Origin: Misgurnus anguillicaudatus
Lineage: Eukaryota > Chordata > Actinopteri > Cypriniformes > Cobitidae
Assembly (NCBI RefSeq): GCF_027580225.2
Contig: NC_073351.2
Span: forward strand, 6,676,501-6,740,500
DNA length: 64,000 bases
Direction of reading: 5' to 3'
A model generated the notes under the pieces. That model had not been told where the DNA came from and made no database searches. It saw only the letters and a list, made by a program, of their open reading frames with translations. Position 1 is the stretch's first letter; each line of letters starts with the position of its first letter. The position numbers and the translations under genes were made by a program. Shown piece after piece: positions 56,396 to 64,000 of the stretch.

Positions 56396-57463
56396 ACAAA
56401 CATTACACAAAATTTTGGGGAATCTTCCTCCTCCACTACTTCTCTCTCTTCACTGTACATGCTTCCTCTCTGGTCCATCATAGCCAGACATAATATAGCC
56501 TTTCATTGCTATGCTGATGATCTGCAAATTTATCTGCCTATAAGTTCAAATAACGCTGAAGCAGTTGGATCACTAATTGATTGCATTTGTGACATTAAAT
56601 TATGGTTGGAGCAAAATTTTCTTCATTTAAATGAAGAAAAGACTGAATATATTTTATTTGGAGAATCTGTATCTATTGACTTTGGTGCGCTGAATACAAA
56701 GCTTGGAGCAAATATCAGAAATCTTGGTGTGACTTTTGATCGTAGTTTGAAATTTGATAAACAAATTGACAGTGTGGTTAAAGCTAGTTTTTTTCAGCTA
56801 CGTCTTTTGGCCAAGATCAAACCATTTTTAAATCACTCTAACCTTGAGAAAGCCCTTCATGCTTTCATTAGCTCCAGATTAGATTATTGTAATGCACTTT
56901 ATGTTGGTGTCTCACAGTCTTCCCTCAGGCGCCTTCAGCTGGTGCAGAATGCTGCAGCCCGTCTTTTAACCAACACACGCAAACGTGACCACATCACTCC
57001 AATTCTCTATTCGCTCCACTGGCTTCCAGTTTCTTTTAGAGTTGATTTTAAGATTTTAATGTTTGTTTTTAAAGCTCTTAATGGTCCCCACTTTATATAA
57101 CCGGGATGCTGGCCCTGCATCAGCCAAACAGAGTTCTTAGCAAATCAACTTTTGCTGGAAGTCCAAAGGTCACGGTACAAACACTGGGGTGACCAGGCTT
57201 TTTCTGTAGCTGGGCCCAGACTGTGGAATAAGCTTCCTGTCGATATACGTACCATCACTGACCTCGGCCTTTTTAAAGCTAAACTTAAAACGTATTTGTT
57301 TAGACTGGCTTTTAATGTCAAGCAATTGTCGTGACACTGTGTATTTTTGTGTATTTATATATTTCTTGTTGAAGGTTTTTATTTACTGTTTTTATTAGAA
57401 AGCACTTTGGTTCACCTTGAGTGTTGTAAAGGTCTGTATAAATAAATGTTGATTGATTGATTG
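56396..57463 (+). mobile_element. 5'-truncated L2-like LINE
   Basis: Reverse-transcriptase frame at 56393-57100 contains the FHCYADD catalytic motif, SRLDYCNAL, VQNAAARLL and HWLPVSFRVDFK. After a stop the C-terminal LWNKLPVDIR block follows (57152-57334). Tail (TTGA)n at 57449-57463. Upstream finger/palm and endonuclease are missing. Confidence 0.8.
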
Positions 57464-57479
57464 AAGTCTGTTTGGCACA

Positions 57480-57843
57480 GGCATTGAAAGCACCCCAGTC
57501 TGGCATGTCAACAGCGGGAGGAGACACTGCTGCCACATGGAAGTGGTTTTCTGTAATGCACGGGGCCATTGGGGCTAAGCCTTTAATAACACCAGTCATG
57601 TTAATTGCCTCATGCACGACAGAGAACAATTCTGTTACAGCAACTGACAACCGAGGGTCACCAAAAGCACCGCCAGAGAGGATAACAGCAGCAGCAGCAC
57701 ATCAGAACAGGGAGGATATGAGACCTAAAAAAAGGAGTGATGACAAAATGTTGGAGTTTCGCATTGAGGAAGCAAAATTGGCCAGGCAGAGTGAAATGAG
57801 AGCAGAAGAGAAGATGGTTAAATTACTAAAAAAATTGTTGTAA
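57480..57843 (+). pseudogene. Harbinger Myb-like protein, C-terminal half
   Basis: Reads WKWFSVMHGAIGAKP, then a Ser/Thr/Pro linker and a basic coiled-coil end FRIEEAKLARQSEMRAEEK, ending KLLKKLL before TAA. This matches the usual end of the Myb-like second protein of Harbinger transposons. The L2 element at 56396-57463 directly precedes it. Confidence 0.55.
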
Positions 57844-57973
57844 TTTAGTTCAGTTACAAAATGTATGGTATTACAAATGATGCACAGTATTCAATTTTTG
57901 TTTTTAAAACTCACAATATTTACAGTCTTAGTAAATACAGTAATCAAAACAATAACAAAATACAGTCACTTTG

Positions 57974-59060
57974 TTCCTTGTGTCTCATGTCAATAATACA
58001 TTCATTTTAGCATCATTGTGCTGTCCAGACAGTTCAGCCACTTGCCTTCCTCTGAGGTGTTCACTGCTCCAGTGTTCCTCTTGTTCCTCTACAGTGCCCC
58101 AGTCTTCATTTGGTTCTATTGGTTCTTTCATTTGCAATAGATTGGGATTTGAGGCACAGTTCTCAAACAATGTCAATTCTACCATTAACTTATTTATGTA
58201 AAAGACAAATAATCAGTTTTTGCCAACTAGAAAGGTATGTGTAGGATGGGATAAACAACAAAATAATGTGAATTTTTGGGTGAACTGTCCTTTTCATAAT
58301 GTGTAGATGAACCCTTTTATACTCAACTTTGAGAATGTCTTTATTATCTATGCAAATGTTGTGAAGCACACAGCAAGCGATGGCACTTGGAGCAAAACTG
58401 TTGTGTACCTCCAGGGCTTTAAAGAAATTGAGCCCCACCTGGACTTCATAACATCAAAGGCTTTCCCAATAACACACCTTCCGTGAGACAGGTTTCTGTT
58501 AAACCTTTAAATAATTATTTACTGAGTAAATGAGTAAAGGTTTTACTGAGTATTGTCAATAAAAGACTACAACTACTAATCTTCATTTTGCTGGGTTATT
58601 TACAGGCTCTCTCTCCTTACCTCCAAATAATGTAATCTTAAAAGTCACATTAAATAAAAATAAATGATTAGATACTTTATGGTTATAGACTTATTATTAT
58701 ATCTAATGCACTTTGTGCTCTGTGAAACAACAACTGTGAATAAGTAATATGTTTTTGTCTCTTTGCCCAGGAGTGCTGGGGATGCTCCAGCACCCTCTGT
58801 GCCCCCAATAAGGTACAAGTGGTATAGATGATAGATGGATGTGTTCAAATATGCAAATTGTTGTGAGTGGTCGATGATTGACAGAGATTGAGATGAATGA
58901 TTTTACAGAACATGCAAGGTACCCACCTGGCACCTATTAATGCTACCAACTGCATGTTGGAAAACATGACAACCTGCAAGTTCAGCAAAGCCTTGGCCAA
59001 TAATGGGAAGGTCTTCTGGGCGTGTAAGGGCAATTACTCTGCCAAGCAGTTTTAATATGG
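57974..59060 (-). pseudogene. second PIF/Harbinger transposase, minus strand, degraded
   Basis: Minus-strand segments: DLPIIGQGFAELAG and AVGSINRCQVGT (59030-58910), like the family's GFA...GAIDGCH block with Asp and His altered; then HNSFAPSAIACCVLHNICID (58410-58350). Convergent with the Myb-like fragment at 57480-57843, as in autonomous Harbinger elements. Confidence 0.6.
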
Positions 59061-59282
59061 CCTAGTTCATTTACAGATCAACAGAACATAAATAGTTTGG
59101 ATTGTACACTTTCTGTGGATGTAATAGGAGATTATTATGTTTTCTTGTTATGTATTTAAAATATTTGCCTTTGGAATCCTGTGCACAATCCTGTGAACTG
59201 TAGCCCATGGTATGTGAAATGTTTTGACTACTACTCTGTTTGTTTACTGGCTAGCCAGTGCAACATTATACAGAGACACCTG

Positions 59283-61215
59283 GGGCCTCATTTATAAAGC
59301 GTTTTTACGCACAGATTTGATCTTAGACCGTGCGTACGCTCAAATCCACTCAAACGCTCAGATTTATAAAACTCGTCTTTGACGTGGAAAAGTGCTTACT
59401 TCCACGTCAGGTGCCTACTTGACGTACGCACGTTTCCTTGTGGCAATATTGCAGTATTGCAGGTAGGCATATTCGAAACTTTTTGTTTTGTACCTTTTGT
59501 GGTCAACATACAGAAACATTTTTTCATTTGTTTTGGAGTTGTCCTTATTCAAAAGGTTAGATTTGTGCTCTTTTGTTAGTATTCATATATTTTGCTTAAG
59601 ACTTTGTTTGGAAAATATTTAAGTAGTTTTTTTCTCTTATGATATCTTATTACATAAGAAATATTATTTGATTAATGTGTTACTTTTGTTTGCAACTTTT
59701 ATTATAAATAAATATAAATGTGGTGATTATAAACCATTATTCCGTATTCTTTTATTAGAAGTTAAGCAATAGGCTACCTAAAATCTATTAATAATCTGAT
59801 AAACTAGAAAGCTGCTAAATGTATGTATGTCAGCATTTCCATGTTTTTATTTAATTATTTTTCTCTTTCATCCCCTGGCTAATGTAAAAAAAGTGTTGAA
59901 TATGTTTGATAAAAAATAAATAAATATTCGAAACTTTTACAGCGTCAACATCATCTGTATTAGAGCTTAGATCGGGCACAAAAAACCATAACCGATGCTC
60001 CTGCACGTTGTGTCCGAGCCCGGCCCGACCGACACATTACCGACAATGTTTTAACAGTGCGCCGTGACGTTCTCAACTACAATTCAGAGTTGTTTGAATT
60101 ACAGAAATCCGTTTAGAATGATCTTAATGAACTAATGCAACAAGGACGAAGCATGTAAACTGCGCTGTTTGTTTATTCAGAATAGAAACCTAAAAACATG
60201 CAACAATGATGCACACAGAAAATGCGGAAAGGCATACTACTACAAAATAATTTAACCAGGTTTTAGAATATATTTTAAAACAAAATATGTTGGCCTATTT
60301 TGATATTTTAAAATGTAGGCCTATTCTAATGCAAAAAGATGGCGCCCAGGCTATATGTTCATGAAACGATTTTCTAGTTCGTCATCTTTTCAAAAAATAT
60401 TTAAAAATATAGCAAAATTGTTTGGCGGTGTTTAACGCACATGTAAATGTTACAGAACATGTGCTTTATTGAATGAAAGTAAAACGGATCGAATTTAATG
60501 ATTAAAACGACGTGAAAGGAACTAAATTGTGAAGCCTCGATGTATCCTACAATAAGGGACATGCGACATTTAAGAGTGATGGGTATTTCAAAAATTTATA
60601 TAAATTATTCCCATGCATCGATTTTAATGTTAAACATCTGTAAATCCAAATGAATCCATATGGAATATATTCCGACAGTTTAAGATACGATCTTTGAATT
60701 TTAAAGCCGAAAATATCTTATTTTAACACCGCCGCGTAGCAAACTGAAACAAAACTTTAAAGACACAAATATTACGTTTAGCCTACGTGTAAAACTATAT
60801 TTAAATGAAACTCGTGAACGGAAAGATCCACTAATAATCGCCTTATCTTGAATGATGTCAATAAAGTTTCCATGTTAAAATTTAGAAATATTAAAAACTT
60901 AAGCAAACGACAACAAATATGTTTTCTTACCACTCGCCATTGTAGCAGTCAGAGAATTTGGCCTTTGAAAATTTAATATTTATATGCTAATGAATTAAAT
61001 TAGGGGCGTTTAGAAGGCGGAGTTCTAAGAGCATTCAGCTGCGCACAAATTTAAGATCATTTGCGATTTATAAACCGCACATCTGGAAAAGAGGCGTACG
61101 CACGGTTTTTTGTGCGTAAGCTCCTTTTCTCTGAATCACACGTACGATAATTTCAGAAATGGTCATAGACGAAATGTAGGATAATTCCTACGTCGCACTT
61201 TTATAAATGAGGCCC
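59283..61215. mobile_element. 1.93-kb Harbinger-like non-autonomous element
   Basis: Starts GGGCCTCATTTATAAA and ends with the exact inverse; CTG is duplicated at 59280-59282 and 61216-61218. Subterminal GTACGCACG/TTGTGCGT words. Contains an L1 fragment at 59484-59925. Confidence 0.8.
59484..59925 (+). mobile_element. 5'-truncated L1-like LINE with 13-bp duplication
   Basis: ATTCGAAACTTTT is repeated at 59471-59483 and 59926-59938. The insert ends in an AAATAAATAAAT tail. The first bases encode a CTFCGQHTETFFHLFWSCP block (its first residues use the left duplicate region), like the Cys-rich C-terminus of L1 ORF2. Confidence 0.65.
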
Positions 61216-61696
61216 CTGGATTTCACATCTCAATCCTTGATCAGATAGATGGCAGAGAAGGTTAACTGGACTCAATAGCAAATGTCTGGACAGTCTTGAA
61301 ATCTGCCTTTAGGTCAGATGCCTTTTACCATGGTGCCATCAAAAAGCCTTTCTAGGACAGGGACTTGCAAATTGTACAAACATTGTACTGGAAAGTGACA
61401 GGGCAGGATTCCTCACCTCAATGTTTTATAAACCTGAGTAGCATATAAATGTGGCCGATGATGACCAGTGTTGGGAACGTTACTTAAAAAAAGTAATCAG
61501 TTATAGTTACTCACTACTTGTTCCAAAAAGTAACTGAGTTAGTAACTGAATAACTCTATAATAAAAGTAACTCGTTACCAGGGAAAGTAACTATTTGCGT
61601 TACCGTTAAAAAAAGTTGCTATATGTCAAAGAATTTGTATTTTTTTAGCAGTTTTCACAAGTCAGTTGAAATTAGTAGAACAGACAGGTGTTCATA

Positions 61697-62502
61697 TAGC
61701 CTGACGTTGTCATACTCAATTCTAGTCAGAATTTGAGTCTGATACCGCTCCATTGAGCTATAATTATGAGGCGTGTCTCAACCGAAAAATGCTTCTGCAC
61801 TCAATTGGATAGACCTACGACCAATCAGAGCAACGGAGTGTGTGACGTACGTTACATCTTTTGCAGCCTGACCGAACTGCTAGTTATTTCGCTACAATGA
61901 CACTAACATTGTGATTATACTAAGTCTGAGTTAGCAACGTACATCAACACCTACTATGTTTACAACATTTCGTTTATATCACAACATTAAGTATTTACTA
62001 AGTCATACAGTAAGACTATCTCTTACCATTAGGTGAACTTCATCCACGACAATACCCATTACGTTGGCTTGAAAATATTGGAGCCTAGCATGTCCCTCCA
62101 CTTATTCAGCAACCACGATTCCGGGCTTCCGAAAAGAATCCCGTAGGAAGGACGGCAAAAATATCAACAAATGCCTTGCTCGCGTTTCTCTGTTCCTCTT
62201 TTAAAATCAATGCTCTGTCGATATCTTTTAGAACAGACTCAATGTCAGAATCCACACATCTGAATTCTACAGCGGCAGCCATTTAGTTGTAAACAGATTC
62301 AACACACGCGCTCTTTGGTGACGTGGTTCATTACTTACTGTTGATTATCTGTCCATCATCGTATAAAGCCCGCCCTGACAATTTGATTGGTTCGACCAGC
62401 TTTGGGTCTAGCATAGTAGCTCCTCAACGCAGAAAGCCCAGACCGATCTTCCCGTTCTCAAAATGTTGTGGGCGGGGCTAAGATCGGCTGGCATCCAGAC
62501 TA
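61697..62502. mobile_element. 806-bp TAGCCTG-ended element with 9-bp duplication
   Basis: Starts TAGCCTGACG and ends CCAGACTA; GTGTTCATA at 61688-61696 and 62503-62511. End words and duplication length match the 38012-38698 element. No coding capacity recognised. Confidence 0.7.
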
Positions 62503-63019
62503 GTGTTCATACATAACTTTCCATATTTATTGCACGTTAACAGACAGCAAGAGTTTTATCCTGAACTTCAAGTATTATCTTTTTAAGAAAAGTAAACAGT
62601 TACACCATATAAAGTGCATTTAACTTCATCAAAATAAATTAAATCAAACTCTCTCAACCTGAGACAACTGGTCAAGTAAACAACCTGTACCTACAAGTGT
62701 TTTGTTCACAACAAAAGTAAACTTTTAAACAACGAAAAGTGTGTTTGCTCTGTAGTCGTATTTTTTATTAAATAAATTAAACTCCCAATGTCAGACAACT
62801 GGTCTGGAAATATCTGTATTTTTGGCCACTAGCTTTGTAGATGCGCGTGTCGTTGTGAGATGCTTCATTAGAGTTGCTTACAACGGATGTCGACAAAGTC
62901 TTCGCTCCCGGACATAATGTACACATTACATGCACGTTCTTGCCTTTGACCACAATGAATTTGAAGTATTGCTTATATCTCCACCTTGAAAATGCCAGCT
63001 GCTCCTGACTGGCCATCTC

Positions 63020-64000
63020 TTCTGCTGCCGCGAATCTCTGTTAAGCTGTTGTGTTTGTGGGGGTAAATTCCAAATGCAGTTTGTGCGCCCTTGAAGGGCA
63101 CTTCGCGAAGGTGATGTAAAATCCAAATAAACAGAAAAAGACGCTGTATTCTATCACCAAGTGTATTTTAATTAGCCACACTATGAGACAACATTGCACA
63201 ACTTTCTCTAGAGTTTATACATCAACAGATTTGATCTTCGAAGGGAATAGGGCATAGGGATCATCACTTTCGATTGGAATTCGCCCTGTGTGTGTGGTGC
63301 TGCTGGTGCATGCGCTGGCATGTGTGTAACTACACTGGTTCTGATTGGCTACCATGAAACACATTACTCTGCTTTAGCCAATCATAATCACTTATCTCTT
63401 TATTAACCCACCTCCTCACTAGCTGTGTGAGCCAGGGATGCGTTTGGATTACACAGTTTATCAGGCATGAAAACGGGTCAGGGGTGAAAAAGGTGAGAAG
63501 GGCGCTCGAGGGGCGATGCTGATGGGGCCGCGAGGTGGGAGGACCCCCCCAGAATAAATATTATGGCGGCTCATTAGGGAACATGCTGTAACTTATTTAT
63601 TCTTCAGGCATGTGATTGGCCAAGGACAAAAAAGAAGGAACGCAACATCCCTCCATGTGCGCAGAAACAAAATGCACACGATAACATACGCAAAAAATAC
63701 ATTATGAGCATTATTTTAATTATTTAATTCTTTCACATTTAAAATGTAAACATTTAACTAGTGACAGAAACCATGTTTAATTAAATGGGTTAATAAATGT
63801 GGAAAGCTGTAACAAGTAGCATTCCCTTACTAATTTAAATCTGCAATAATTTTATTTTGCCATAATCTGACCATCAGTCGCAAGGCCATACAATTTTAAG
63901 TTGGCCTTGCAATAGGGTGGACCTGAAGGCCTACATCTAATTTAAAATTAATTAATTTTACAATATATTACTGGTTAAATGAATTAAATTATGGTTTTTG
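63020..64000. other. no gene recognised
   Basis: Contains GAAGGGCACTTCG-type palindromic words and AT-rich sequence at the end; nothing I can name. Confidence 0.3.

Larger units (their letters stand above)
61468..64000 (-). mobile_element. hAT element, left end and BED exon (right end outside window)
   Basis: Starts CAGTGTTGGGAACGTTACTT with AGTAACT-rich subterminal sequence, as in hAT families. A minus-strand exon at 63016-62777 encodes a BED finger (WRYKQYFKFIVVKGKN, CTLC, LSTSVVSNSN), then shifts frame before the His ligands. A nested element occupies 61697-62502. No right end was found before 64000, so the extent is uncertain. Confidence 0.5.

Noticed and set aside
1..64000. CRISPR arrays, bacterial operons or phage genes
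   Set aside because: The tandem arrays lack the repeat-spacer pattern, and the window is plainly vertebrate nuclear DNA.

Overview
The window looks like teleost fish nuclear DNA, most likely from a cyprinid. It is AT-rich, has vertebrate-type introns, and is crowded with DNA transposons (hAT, PIF/Harbinger, TTAA-target and TA-target MITEs), LINE 3' ends and Ty3/gypsy-like retroelement pieces. The cyprinid assignment rests on general familiarity with these repeat families, not on a search.

I find one clear host gene: a 14-coding-exon, plus-strand SLC6 sodium/chloride-coupled transporter at 15398-29507 (588 codons plus stop), of the GABA/taurine/betaine/creatine branch. All splice phases fit, all twelve membrane segments are present, and the chloride and most sodium ligands are conserved. 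Three things are unusual. Asn27 occupies the TM1 position that is Glu in GAT2/GAT3/BGT1, Tyr in GAT1 and Gly in the taurine and creatine transporters. Intron 12 appears to be GC-AG. Two overlapping AATAAA signals abut the stop codon. Introns 6, 8 and 10 are swollen by transposons.

Layout. 1-4760: minus-strand gypsy-like gag, tRNA-Pro-type primer binding site and LTR; the gag is split by a 2.85-kb solo-LTR-like element with a TTTG target duplication and two internal tandem arrays. 4760-15250: MITEs, a LINE tail, hAT elements and divergent repeats. 15259-29550: the SLC6 gene. 29740-31470: THAP-domain first-exon fragments, including an ~830-bp foldback holding several THAP copies. 32730-38780: a broken hAT transposase gene interrupted by at least three nested insertions. 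39003-41918: a foldback-type element with two TTAA insertions inside it. 42649-42961: a perfect 148-bp-arm palindrome. 43940-49392: hAT ends enclosing retroelement-derived repetitive ORFs and an LTR. 50230-61216: unknown, SAM-like and PIF/Harbinger genes (transposase and Myb-like) broken by hAT, L2, L1 and MITE insertions. 61468-64000: the left part of another hAT with a BED finger exon and a nested element carrying a 9-bp duplication.

Much of the nesting can be dated in relative order by target-site duplications and by comparison with second, uninterrupted copies in the same window. Apart from SLC6, nothing looks like an intact host gene.
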